A DNA stretch of 64,000 bases from NCBI GenBank assembly GCA_018907035.1, contig JACCIC010000005.1, forward strand, positions 1,911,001 to 1,975,000, written 5' to 3'. Below are positions 25,597-39,000 of the stretch, in pieces. The stretch's first letter is position 1. The number at the start of each line of letters is the position of its first letter. The notes beneath the pieces are model-generated. The model did not search any database, was not told the origin of the DNA, and saw only the letters and a list, made by a program, of their open reading frames with translations. The DNA is from Sycobia sp. Sy_11 (taxonomy: Eukaryota; Arthropoda; Insecta; Hymenoptera; Epichrysomallidae). A program made the translations under genes and the position numbers.

Positions 25597-26950
25597 ATCG
25601 CATCGGTTTAATACAATTCGTACCCACCTGAACCGATTTCCAAATTCCGAGCTCGAATTTCTCGCGTCATTCCCTGCCTGTCCGTTTCATGCGCGCAAAA
25701 GATGAGGGGACAAAAAAAAAAATTATACATAAAGACATGCCTCTGTGGTCCCGCAGCTACGGAATCTCGCAGGTACGCGTCCCCGCCGAGGAACGGCCCT
25801 CTGCCCCCCCCCCCTCCCGGAGAGCGCGCACTGCGCCGACCATATATACTGTCCCCGCCGAAAACAATAAAACTTGTTGACGAAAGAACGAAAATATCTC
25901 TCTCTCCCTATATATGTATAGATAGATATATGAGTATAATATCTGAACGTCGGCTTCGAGGGCGGAAGCTATATTACACCTGCGGCGGCGGGAGGGGGGG
26001 GGGGTTCTGCGGGTACCTTTGCGGGAACTATCTAGACGCGCTCAGCATCCGACGCGCTTTCCCTTCGCCGTCGTACATTACATGCCCATTGTTTTGCCGA
26101 TTTTTTTTTTCGCCTTTTCTTCGACTTTTTTTTCCTTTTTCTTCGCGCGAGAATCCAAGTGGGGGGGGAGCGTTAACGCGCCCTTACAATTTACAAGGCG
26201 TCGTGGAGAAAACTGCAGCCCCTCCCCCGCCCTACCCGGCGCGATCGTCGCGGTTTTTTTTTTTTTTTATTTTTCACGTGAAATCGTCGGAATAGTGGCC
26301 GCGAGCGCGCGCTAAATTGGTCCCCGAAAGTTTTCGTGGAAGATTTTACGACTTTCGCCATTGCGCGAGTGGCTCGGCGCTTGTATACAATGCGCCTGTA
26401 CAGCGGCATACGCATGGGCGTTTTGTAGTTTCACGAATTCAGATCTGGAATTTCGCAAAAATTCTCTACGCTTTTATATATTGCGCAAGTTAATTCGCGA
26501 TTTCAGAAAAAACATATAACTATTATTATTATTCGCACATAATGAGGATAGATCAATGTCAAATTTTTATCTCGTAATATCCCACGATTATTCTGCGCGC
26601 ATTATTAATTTTAATTGAACGAATTATACAGCAGTTCCTGAATTATTTCTGTATATAGTATAGCGATAAGACCTACGTATATATTTCCCAAGACGAAAGG
26701 GTGCCCTCGACTGCACGAATTCAAATATACTTATATATAACCGTCATATCGAGCGATCTTCAAAAAAAAAAATATGTTTGCGTGATATTTCAAAATTACG
26801 CGCATGACGCGAATATTCGATTGAAAAAACGAATTAGAAAATACTATATCTCGTATTTCTTAATTTACTGTACAATAAAAATTACAATTGTACTTATGTC
26901 GTCCGTTGTAAACTAAACTTACTGTGTTAATAAAATAATACAGCATGTTT
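23616..26950. other. Intergenic, no gene recognised
   Basis: AT-rich to 25.1 kb, with an (AC)n run at 24709-24722. Then comes a long AT tract, a poly-A run at 25566-25593 and a GC-rich patch at 25.7-26.35 kb with G and C homopolymers. No protein is recognised in any frame. Confidence 0.5.
25345..25396. repeat. (AT)n microsatellite
   Basis: About 52 bp of alternating TA; the last long AT tract before a 14.7-kb stretch without any. Confidence 0.95.
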
Positions 26951-26954
26951 ATAA

Positions 26955-27187
26955 TCACCTCCAATAGAATCTGAAACAAAAACTTTATACTACTGAAAAA
27001 TAAAAAATAACCAATAAATTATCGTTAGCGAAGGACAATCTGACCGAGCCCGCCACCAAATCTTCCGAATCTAACAGGTGGCGGGGACAGACAGATTGTC
27101 CTTTGCTAACCATAGTTTCTTGGTTATTTTTTATTTTTGATTCTTTAGTAGTAGTTTTTTTTTTTTTATTTTAGATTCTACGAGGGT
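26955..27187. mobile_element. Long imperfect hairpin (foldback / MITE-like)
   Basis: Positions 26955-27057 and 27077-27187 are imperfect reverse complements separated by a loop of only about 19 bp. Shared segments include AAAATAAAAAATAACCAA, GGACAATCTG and CCGCCACC against their complements. The arms span about 100 bp each, so a transcript would form one long hairpin. It looks like a foldback MITE; a hairpin RNA is an alternative. Confidence 0.7.
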
Positions 27188-29942
27188 AATTTTCAACGGA
27201 GATAGTCTGATGGTTATTACGTAATGAAATTGTATTATTTTACAAAGACTGAAGGACCTATAGAGATATTTGTTAGTTTACTATCATTGTATCTATTAAT
27301 TCCAATATAACAATATAACGTGCATATACGCAGCTCTTTTATGTACTGATTACCAGTGTAATTGGAAACAAAGGGTCCCCGGGAGTCTATGGAACCTCGG
27401 ATTCACCGTCGCCGAAAAATGGTTTTCTTCTAAAGTATAAATATTATATTAGACAAAATTATTATATAGACACATAATGCATAAACATAATTTTTAAAAT
27501 GATATTTACGACTTCCTTTTTACGTAATATGTTTAAGAGTGGATCTAAATCTTTGCAGATAATTACCGAGCAATTTCATTGATACACACGCGATATTATT
27601 TTATAAAATTGCGCTTCCGCGTTCATTTTTTAATGCTCATAAAATTGAAAATTTTCCATCGCCACTGTATAATTTTTTAGAACAAGGAGAGGCAATCAAA
27701 TGTGGCTGACGCATTTGGTCCAGATTGAGGTAGGCAACTCTAATTACCTCAAAAATGAGTCTTGTGAAGCTTTTTTTTTACAGGTACTAACATCTCTCAC
27801 ATCCTGCATATACGTATACGGTATACTTCGGTATACTTTCTTCTTTACAATTAGTACTTCCTTCAATTATATTTGATATACGTACGTGCGTGTATCTAGA
27901 AGAATGCTCGTTGGCTACAAAATTCGTAGCCAGAATAACACTTCAAGCAACAATTTTCTAATGAAATGAACGTCTAGAAATTTTATGTTGGTTTTTTTGA
28001 TTATGTACGGATTTGGCATAGATCTCTACGAAACGGCAATTTTATTATTGACAATTTTTCTTAAACAACTTATTTGTAAAAGAACATATTTTTTTTAAAA
28101 CAAAAGGATACATTTTTTAAATATTGGATGTTTCATTTAATTTATATGAAATTGAAGTTGCCGATAAGTCAAATTTACGTATTAGTAATGTTTAATTGCC
28201 CAAAAGTTTTTTTAAAAAATTGAATCCAGAAATTTTAACAATCTTAGTGTCACACAGCTCCTATAAAGAAGATCCTGGTATATTACAACAGCTTTATTTC
28301 CACCTAAATAGTACTGCAAATTCTGTATCAGTAACTAGGTCTAATCTTATGGTTACGGAAAGTTTTGGTATTTATAAATTTAAAAAATTTGAATGTAGAA
28401 TCAGTTTTATTGGAAAATATTATGTTAAGGATAAAATATAAAAGGTTCAGATAAGCAAGAGATCATAAATACAAAACGATATATTTCCAAAATAATATTT
28501 TTTTCAGGTTAATAAATTGATACTAAAACATTAATTTTTTTTTTATATAAATCATATAAAACTAATTTATTGCAATAATCACTATATTTTTAAAAAATCA
28601 GTCATGCCAATTTCTTGCAGAGTTAAAAATATTTTCAGTTAAACCACTATAGTAGTCATTTCATTATTAAATTTGAAATTTATTAGTTTTTGTTTTTATT
28701 TATTAATAATTGGTTTTTGTTTTAATATTAGATTATTTAATTTGTAACTTTCAAAAATGCTCAACTTTCAAACTCTAAAGACATCATTAAAATATCAAAA
28801 TATGTACATATACGTATATAAAAATATGCTAAACTGAATAAAAACAGTGCAAAACAGAAGTTATTGAAAAGAAAAATTAATCCTATTTTCATTAATAATT
28901 TAGATAATCTCATGATTTTAGGCTTGTTAAATAAATTAATAACATAGAAATTCTTAAAATAAGAATAAAAAAGAAATTCAACACATTCAATTAAAATGTA
29001 TAATCCTAACGGAATTCTATAAATTGTATAAATTAAATAAGTTTCAATACAAAAATTATAATACACTATCATTATTGTCAATCAAAATGATTGTGTATAT
29101 TTTTGATTGTTAGGGAATGCGATGAATCTTCGGTTGTCTGCACATATTACAAAGAAAGTTTAATAATGTGACCACTATGTACAAAAATTCAACATAAGAT
29201 TTTCTGCCATATAAAAATTTATTATTATAATACCATTTCGTTTTTAATATACAATATAATAGAATATTGATTATTCTCTTAATTAATGAGATTGATGATA
29301 TTGGATTACAAGTTTACATAAATGCAGAAATGTAAAAACTTTCGAAAAAGATTTTTGGAATGCTTCTTAATAATTAAAAAAGTATTTTTAAAAAGCTGAA
29401 AAATGATCTTAATAAAAAATATGATACTGAAATTCACGCACTATTTAAAATATAATTCTTTTTTTATGAGGTCTTTTAAGCTTAGTTACTTAAATATTTA
29501 TATTTTACATTATATGAAAAGTAGGGTCAATATGATTAAGTAGAAATAAATTGTTCAAATAATTCAGCCGATCATTAAAATTTCTCTCTACATATCAAAG
29601 AACAGTTACTTTAAAAAATCTTTGCTAAAAGCCTGCCTATTAATGCACTAGGAAAGCATTATTTTCTAGAAGAAAGAAACTATCTTGCATTTATAAAGTT
29701 ATTTTATAAGTATAAAAATTTAACTATGTTTCGATGTTTATTTCAATTATGTTTATGGACCCTATAATAAACTTTTTTCCCAACACAAAAATTATTTTAA
29801 AAATATCACATCTGCTTTCCTAGTATACATAATTAATGTATTAAATATTCTACTTTGGCTAATATTGCCTTAATATCCACTTTGATTGGTATTGTTCTAC
29901 AACACGTACATATATTTAAGGCACCTATATAATATATTTTTA
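27188..29942. other. AT-rich intergenic stretch
   Basis: Lies between the hairpin element and the DNAJC10 stop codon. A 74-codon open frame at 28217-28441 (plus) contains SHSSYKEDPGILQQLYFHLN but matches no family I know and is not flanked by convincing splice sites. The DNAJC10 3' UTR must occupy part of the right side. Confidence 0.5.
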
Positions 29943-32900
29943 TTACAATTCATCGTGGCCTTTTGTTACCCTTTTTGGTAACAGAGCTAATACTTCATCT
30001 CTAATACTTTCTGCTATTACACTTTCAATCTTTACACCATTTTGTAAACTTTGTCGATGAATTTTCTTTGAGTACAATAAAAGTGTAGGATATGCTCGAA
30101 CTCCTGCTTGTCCACAATAATAGCGATAATGATCGCAGTTTAATCTTACAAGCTTTACTTTTCCTTCCAGCATCTAAACAGACATAATTTTATTTCTTTA
30201 TAAATGAAATATTTTTACATCATTTTTACATCACATAGTTTATCATAAGTATTAATTTTGAAATAAATAAATTAATGGAATAATAAATGTATCAAGGTCA
30301 CTCACTTGAGCAGCAATTGCAAATTGGGGTTCTAAAACAACACAGTGCCCACACCAGGGCGCAAAGTAATCAACTAAAACTATCTCATCAGTCTTTAATA
30401 CGGTTGTTTCTAGATTATGATCATTAAGATCTAAAACTTTTACTGGTAAAAATTGGGCGATCCATCTCTTTAATGATATGGCATCTCTCTGTCCATTATA
30501 CAACCTTTATATCATAAATAAAAAGATTTATCATAATTAAAAATTTGCTCTTTACTTTTAAAAATAATTTTAACTAATATAATTACACTTACGCTATTGA
30601 ATTTAAACCTTCACTACCTATTGGGTAAAGCCTAATAGTAGGGTAGCTTCGTACATTTTGTGCCTGACATATTGATAGTTCCGCATCACAATCAACACTA
30701 GCGATCTTAACAAAGTCAAGACTTTTAAAGGCTTTTGCTACTTCAGTCCATTCTGGAGCTAATTGTTGGCATGGCCCACACCAAGGTGCAAAGTAATCCA
30801 CTACCCATAAATGTTTACCTTTTTTTTTGCCAAGTTTTTGATTAAAGTTTTTAGTTGTAAGATGCAATACTAAAAATAAAATATTTTCAAACTATTGATA
30901 ATTTTATAATCTGTTCACTTAGTTTTGTTATGAAATTTTACCCGTGGGATTTATAGCTTCATTGATAAAATCTACAATGTGTGACGCAGATCTTTTAGTT
31001 CCAAAATGAATTGTGTTACTTCTATTTACAAGCATAGCTGTGGGATATGATCGAATGTTATATTGTCGACAAACATCAGCATGAGTTGTACAATCTACTG
31101 TTCCAAAATGTAATTGTGATGAATCAAATTCTAAGGACGCTTTTCGTACTTCTGGAAGAAATTGCATACAAGGAGGACACCATGGTGCATACCAATCGAG
31201 AAACCATGCTACACCTACATTAGAATATTATTTATATAAAAAATAGTTTTATTTTTATATTTCATTGATAATTTCAGACATACCACTTTGTCCTTTCAAT
31301 ATCGAATGAATCTGATCAGCACTAAGAGCCCAAACATTTTGCGCCTTTAAACTGTTCTTTGCAAAATTAGCAATATCATTCATAGTATTTTTTCCATGAC
31401 TTAGTTCAAAAGCTCCACCAGGTTTTAGAACACCCCAGGCAGGATAATGATTGACATTTAAATTTTTACACAAATTCGAATATCGACCACAATTAATTTT
31501 TGCTGTACGATTATAATTAATATTATATTTATAAGTACTAGTAAATTTTACTAAATTTTCTTACCTAAATTCACGTCTTTTAATATGCTTGGTAATTGCT
31601 TTAATAAAACATCAAAATCAGTGGCATGGCCAATATAAAAACAGAGCAGCCAACCATCATCAGATTTTCTTTTAAGTTCATCTAATATATCCTGTAAAAT
31701 TTAATTTATAAAATTTTTATTTCCTAAATAATTGATAAAAATGATTTTTCAAAAATATTTACATTAAATTCGTCATCATTTATATCTTGTGGCTCTGGTA
31801 ATTGATGTAAAATTTTCTTGACTAGATCTTCTACTTCTAGAATATCATCCAATAATATAGGTTTGAAATTTGCATTCCTTTCGGTTGGCAAATATACAAT
31901 GCCTACTGATTCAGGTAGTGTTCCACAACTGTCATCTTCACAATGAAATACTCTAACGTCAATAATTTTATCCTATAAACATTACTATTTGTAGACATTA
32001 TATAATTACAATTACTTATTTTAGGTATTATATTTATTGATTTTTTAATTTGTATCAGTATATGTATTTAAACAAAAAACATTTGGCATCTAAATCAAAT
32101 ATTCTAGGCTCTTAAAAAATTTTCAACTATTCGTTATATTATATAAAATAGATGCACTTACAAATATAGCTGCAACCTTTAGTCTTTCATCCTTTGTAAA
32201 GCAATAACGACTTTCTCCACAAATAAAAACCAATGTCGGTTTACCAGTTATCTCTTTACCTTTTAACAAGATATTCCAAACTGATTTACTGATCTCACGT
32301 ATATCAACATCTATCCTATCCAAAACATATCTCATAATATCTTCGTAAGTTTTTTCATTGTTATATTTTATATGTTGTTTGGAATTCTACAATAAAATTT
32401 ATTTTAGTAAATCTTATTGATATAAATTGAAAAATATGTTGTGAATTTAAAAAAATTACTGGTGGATAATGCAGTAGTGTCGGATAAGATTTTATTCCAA
32501 TTTGAGTACATAAATGCCAGTCATCCTCGCAGTTTACAGCACCAACTCTAATAACTCCTTCCAAATCTTTCGCTATCTTACGCCATACTGGAGCTAAGTG
32601 ATGACAATGACTGCATTGTGGTGAGTAAAAATTAACAAACCACATTTTTTCTGAATTTGTCACACTTTCAACTAAAAGAAATTAATTTATACAAATTTTT
32701 ATTAATTGTAAAATTCAATTCAATTCAAATTCAAGTATTAACTCAATTGCATATAGTGTTGGTAACTTACAGAAATCATTCCTATTTAATGTAACTATCT
32801 GAGGGTCATCATCATATATTCCAAAATTATTTTGATAGTAATTATAGGAATGATAGTTGCTACGTCTTTTCGAATCGTCAAGGCCTTCTTCACCATACAA

Positions 32901-33430
32901 ATCATATTTTTTTCGTAGATCTGGATCTTTCAGTACTTCATAAGCAGTCGTCAATTTTATAAACTTTTCATGAGCTTCTGGATCATCCTAAATTTATAAC
33001 ATTCAGAAAATAAGTAACAATAAATAAAACATGTATACAATATAACTTACAGTTTTTTTATCTGGATGTTCTGTAACTGCAAGTTTCTTGAATGCTTTTC
33101 TAATATCTCGTTGATCAGCTGTTCTTTCAACACCAAGAAGTTTATAATAATCTTCAGCCCACACAAGAGATATACAAATAAATAGAGTATAAAATATTTT
33201 AATATACCTAAAATTGAGACACAATGAAAATTACTATCATTTTCAGGATATTTAAAAATTTATTTATTTTAATTTAATCAACTGCAGTATTAAAAAGAAA
33301 AAATGTAAATTATTATTCATTTGACTATATAAAATAATATTCATTTTTAGCACGACTAACAAACCAAATTCTTGATCATGTTATATAAATGCGTAAGTAC
33401 CAAAAAGATATTATTATAAATTACTTACAT
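29943..33430 (-). CDS. DNAJC10: DNAJC10 / ERdj5: ER J-domain disulfide reductase
   Basis: Twelve minus-strand exons join in phase: 33430-33429 (coding AT only), 33207-33051, 32987-32771, 32671-32460, 32386-32162, 31972-31763, 31691-31565, 31502-31284, 31214-30942, 30869-30593, 30504-30306 and 30173-29943. The product is 782 residues; the human protein has 793. A signal peptide covers residues 1-18, ending VWA. The J domain follows, with HPD at 48-50, the motif that recruits the ER Hsp70 BiP. Thioredoxin active sites are CSHC 145-148, CPPC 469-472, CGPC 578-581 and CGHC 691-694; two redox-inactive thioredoxin folds lie between the first and second. The C-terminus is KGHDEL, an ER-retrieval signal. 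Known role of the family: reduces wrong disulfides in misfolded ER proteins so they can be exported for degradation. Introns are mostly 80-250 bp, and codons are AT-rich. The gene lies head to head with the channel gene, 2.6 kb apart. Confidence 0.94.
33208..33428 (-). other. Intron splitting the DNAJC10 start codon
   Basis: On the minus strand the upstream exon ends AT, then GTAAGT. The next exon starts G after ...TTTTAG. Splicing makes ATG in frame with the signal peptide. Exon 2 itself has no in-frame ATG, and an in-frame TAA lies just upstream of it at 33233-33231. Unspliced RNA would read ATG TAA. Confidence 0.72.
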
Positions 33431-36017
33431 TTTCAATAATTATATTCTAGACACATCAATAATAAAAAATCTTAGGTCGCTATCCCGTGAAATTTATAAA
33501 TTCATATTAAAAAACTTTCTGTGAATGTCATTCGTCGTTTCACCAGAGTCTGTTCTCCGCACCCACTCTCACTTCAAACATAAATTTTTCGGCTTGTTTC
33601 CATATTTGGCTTTCGGAATAATCTTCTATCTTCTATGCTTACTCAACCTAACCTTACTCGAAGTTTTGATTTGATGTGATTCCAGCTTCCTGCAGTAGAT
33701 ATATGCTCGCCAGTCTGTACCGATATTATTATTATGTTACACCAACACAAGGCCAGCACAGGAGACACCGATCTGTAGGTCACGCTCTTTAGGTCTACAA
33801 TCTACGCTATACGCTCTAACGAGTTCCTCCCACTCATATGCCGGTTCCCAAGTCCCACTCGTGGTCCCACCGTATTATTGCACTTTTACACTACCCCTGT
33901 ACTATATATCACATTTGGCAATCAGCTCGCAACGATCAACAACACTCCAGCGCATGTGCAAGGTCCAAAGTGTATAACGTTCAAGCAGGTTCAAGTTATA
34001 ATAACATATCAACTAATGCTTTTTTTCAAGCATCTAACTCCAATTTTATACGCATTTCATATACTTTATAGCCGTGCCTTTATCATTGAAATGATAAGGT
34101 ATAAATCATTAATAATAATTATATTAAATTTACCATCGTGTAGCAATGCATATAAAGAAATTACAGAATATATAACTTAATCCTCACTAATCTATTCACT
34201 AGTTTTCACGCTGAAACTCATATTTTAGTGAGCAATTATGTGTTTGATTTTTAGAAAGAGTATAAGTACTTTTTAAAATTATTTAATCGCTAAAAATAAA
34301 TTAAATTGCTTATTTTTCATATCATGGTTTGCTTGAACGAATTTCAGGCTCGTATTAAGAGTTTTGTACGCCCCGGGACTAATTAAATATTTTTAATACA
34401 TATAGTTTCAAACAAATTATTCTTGTCTCGAGTTTTGTTCTGACACTTCTTCTATAAAATCATCGAAATTCAATAAACGTAGAAGATTCGTCTTATTACA
34501 TCTCACCCCATTTCCCCTATTTTTCAAAACAAATTTTTTTTTCAATATTTATTATAAATTATACAGAAGTAGATAGAGTCAGAAAAGAAATAAAGAGAAA
34601 ATAATATAAAAGTGAAAATAAGTTTATAGCTTTTTTATACTAAACTATTTTTATTATTAAATTTTATTACATGAAACATATAAAGTATTAATAGTGAGAA
34701 CAATTAAAAATAGTAACTCAAGCAGAAATTTCTCATATAATATTATCCTCATTTCTACAAAAGTAAACCTAGTTGTATCGTTCCTTTTCGAATTATCAAG
34801 TCTCCTCGAAATGAAAATTTATTTGTCTTTTATATTCTTGTTTTATTTCTTTTACAATATTTAAATATTTTCTAGTAGTATTTTTTGTAAACATCAAACT
34901 CATTAAATGCTCCAGTCAAAGCATAAGCGTTCAGAGCTGATATCATCATAATGTTCTTGGAATTGTTATATTAGTTTACTATAATATTAGTGCAAATAAA
35001 ATAATATGACCATCTTGAAAGCACTTCGAAAATTAAATTACATACATTAAATCCAGAAATATATAAAAAAGCGAAATTCAGCATTGTTTGCTGATAAACC
35101 GTGTATCTACTATCCATATTCAACCAGTTAAATTCCTTAAATCTTATCTGCCTGAACGTATATTTTCAAGTTTCAAATTTTTAAAATAGTTAACGCGATT
35201 AATTGAGGATTATAGAAAAAAATCCATTTTAATAAATATTAAAAAAAGTTTCAATATAAGCGAATCATATTTTTCTTCATTTTCGGACTACCTATTTATA
35301 AATATTGTTTTGAAATTCAGTCCTAAATATTTTAAATAATTATAAATTTTCATACTAGAATTAAGAGAAACTATAAAAAAATAGCTTGGACTTTGCAAAC
35401 CTGTAAAGTGGAATAATCTTTTGATTGAATGTGCCCTATAATGAAATGACACATTTTTAATTAAGAGCTATACATTCCACCTATCGCTATGGGAGTATTT
35501 GATACATATGCGAACATTTACAAAGTTTTAAAATTTTAACAATTTGTTTTAATTATTAAAATTGTATTATCAATTTTTCATCACATCTAGCAGTAGTATA
35601 TATAGTTAAAATAAGTTTTCAAGTAGTTTTCTGATATTTCATTTGAAGCCTAAAAGCTTTTTATAGCATACATTATTCTTACACAAATTTTAGATAGAGA
35701 TAAATTCGCAAGTTTAGTTAAATAAATTTGGATAGAGTTATAATTTACAACACATTTTATCTGATATTTTTTGTACATTCGTGTTCTGACATTAGTCATA
35801 TGTAAATATTCCAAATATATTTCATACGATCAAGTACAGAGATACAAGACAAGAGCGAACCAACTTTTTCGTCAAATTTTCACAAATTTTTAACCTAAGA
35901 TTTAAACTCAGCTATATCCTGATTCTACAATATAGTGACTACTTTTATGATTTCAATCGGGTAGAATAATAACCTCATTTTAGAAATTCTAAAGTTAACA
36001 TTAAACGTAGCATCAAA
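33431..36017. other. Shared upstream region of DNAJC10 and the channel gene
   Basis: AT-rich interval between two divergent genes. No coding exon is recognised. The part at 33.5-33.95 kb is less AT-rich and probably holds the DNAJC10 promoter and 5' UTR; I see no exact ER-stress element. Confidence 0.45.
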
Positions 36018-39000
36018 ATGCATTTAATGGGTCTAATACCTAACTTAGAAGGAGATGAAGATACGGTAAATGGTTATTTTTTAAATTTATAAAAACCAGT
36101 CATAAGTATTAGAAATGATTTTTAAAAATATATATATCCATTAAGAGTAGCCAAAGCCCGTTATAAAACACAAATGTCGATTTTCGCCCAAAGAGGACCC
36201 ATTGAACAGCTTCATCAAAGAGAAAGGACTTATTTCACGCTTGAATCGTTGGCTGGCGCGAAAACGCATCGTATCCCCCAGTCACTATTATGCGCAAACC
36301 TATTTGAAAAGCAGCACGGCTATAAGATATGAAATAACGAAGCACCTGCAAGATTTCCCTTACATGATTCATCCATTCAGTCCTTTCAGGTAAATATCCT
36401 TTTGTCCTCTTAATTATTTTAAATATACAAGAGTATAATATGTTTGGAAAAATAATTCAGAAACTTTTGGAATATTATCATGATGATAGTGACGTTTGCT
36501 ACATTATTACTGACGCCCTATTTAAGCGCCTTTTATTTCAATGATCGGATGAAGGCATTGCCATACTTAATGATAATAGACTTCATCATGTTATTCGATA
36601 TTATCCTTACCTTTTTCACTGGATATTTCGATCAGTGCACAAAAGTTGTTAGCTTAGACCCAAGAATAGTATTTAAGTAAGTTCACAATAAGCCAAAATT
36701 CACGTCGCATAATTATCACACGCCAGAAAAATCAAACAAATTTAAATAATTTGTGGTTATTACAGAAAATATGTTAAAAGTTATTTCATCATGGACTTTC
36801 TGTCCGCAGTACCAATTGAAATATTGTATTTCCTGACAAAGATTAAAACGTGCGAATACGATTATTGGTTTTGCCCGACTTTTAATTTCTTCAAATTATT
36901 TAAAATCAGGATTCTAATTCATCACCTACATCACTTTCAGAAAGTAAGTTAAGATGGAGTTCAATTTTATATTTCGCAGTTTGCTTTCGCATGGTGTTTA
37001 CCATTTCGTTCATACATTTTTTCCAGACCTATCATATGTCTTTCAATGCATTAAAACTTGCGGAGCTAACATTAATAATTATTATCGGCTTACACTGGTC
37101 TGCCTGCTTGGTATACTTTGTTCCATTATTGGTGATGAAATTAGACGATAAAAGTACGAGTTTCAAGTTAGTAAAAGTTTTAGATCGTGTGCATTTATCT
37201 TTAATTTTATATATTATTTTGTTTATTATTTATATTTATTCATTAAATATAAATATGAATTGAACGAGTTTAGCAACTCCTGGATAAGCGGTCTGGCTAT
37301 GACGAAACGAGATACAATAGCGAAACAATATATTTTAAGCCTGAATCGAGCAACAATATCTTTAGTAAGCTCGTCTCATTATTTGAACGTGATAACAGCG
37401 GAAGACATGATAATGAACATAATTTTATCCTTACTTGGTAAAATAGGATTTATTTATCTGTTAGGTTTGTAATCCAAATTCTTTGTTTCTCTTATAACAT
37501 GTTTTTTTCTTCTACATTATGTTTTTCTAACGCGCGCGCGCGCACGCGCACACACACAAATAATAGATCTCGTTCATGAACAATCTTTTTCGATGTACTA
37601 AAATATTAATTAAAATGAAAAAACTGCAGAATTTAAGAGGTAACTTACGTTTTATATAATATAGCACAATTCCTACAACTCATGACGACGTCCCATTATT
37701 CGAGCAAGGAGCGCTTAAGGTTGCTGCAGCAGTTGCAGGAGTACATGCATTACAAAGAATTGCCCCACGTCACGCAAAAGAGACTATTGGTCTATTGCAA
37801 TTACTGGCACAAGAAAAATTTTAACCGTGACTGGCGCATACTGGCTCAAGTTTCCGAATCCCTTCGCGAAGTTAGCCTTACATTTTCTTGTTTTTAATAA
37901 TTATTATATTCTAAGACCTGCCCACGGCGCGTGCCTCTATCGAAATAAGAGAAAGCGGAGACAAAAAAGAATTATATATTTATTTATAATTTAGTGCTTT
38001 TAGTAAAAAGGGCGTGGAAACAATCTTTTTGGAAATTTTATATTTTAAGTATATATTCTGAATATTAATCCCTCTTACAAAGAGGCCAATAGGGCCAATA
38101 ACTTCAAGCGGTGTGTAATTCATAAATTTAAGGTGGTTCGAAGACAACTCAAACGTATTACTGGAAAATTACATGAAACCAGTCTGGCATGTTTTATAAA
38201 ACAAAACTATAGAATTTCAACAAAAATATCAATCGATATGACATTTTATGCTTTTTAAAAAATTTTTATTCAACTGTATTATATATAGAAAATGAAGTGC
38301 TAAGTAACGAAACGAAAATGATTAATAGCATATAATTATTAAATTTCTAATTGATGCTCTACATGATACACAACCCCAATTTGTTTGAAGGTATATTTAA
38401 TTATCCATGTTAGAAGTTGAAGAATTTTTATGATTTAAGGTTAAATCCGACAGTTTTGAAAAATAAAAATAATATCGATTAGTCTTAAAAAATAGAAAGA
38501 AATTGAGAATGAATGAAAAAAATTAGTACCTTAAGTTTTATAAATTATTATAGTATATATATAAAAAAAAATAAGCATATTTATTCTTATATAGCATACC
38601 ATTAACGCGAGTCGCACTCTAATCATTTTTACAATTATAAATACAACGTTTAATCTTATTATGGAAGTTTGATACCGTGATACTTATATCTATATATAAT
38701 ACAACTTATTTCAATCTTTTCATTACTTTTTAATTTGGATTGTAATGACCTTGAATTGGTATATTAACTATTTGTATAGAATTTTTGGTAATATTAATGG
38801 CTAAAATAAATTATAAACAAAAGATTTTTCCACCTACATTCATCATTACTTACTATATTGATTTTCTATTTCTGGTAGAAATATAGGCATTCTTAATGCT
38901 CTGAAAGTTAATTCTTGGCCTGTTTGAATGATGATTAAATGTTTATCTGCAAAATAGCTCCAAAATTGGCCCAAAACACGAGACAAAAAATAGTGAAAGA

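Noticed and set aside
25702..26315. Open frames with proline and phenylalanine runs
   Set aside because: Made by C, G and T homopolymers in a GC-rich patch; no protein family fits.
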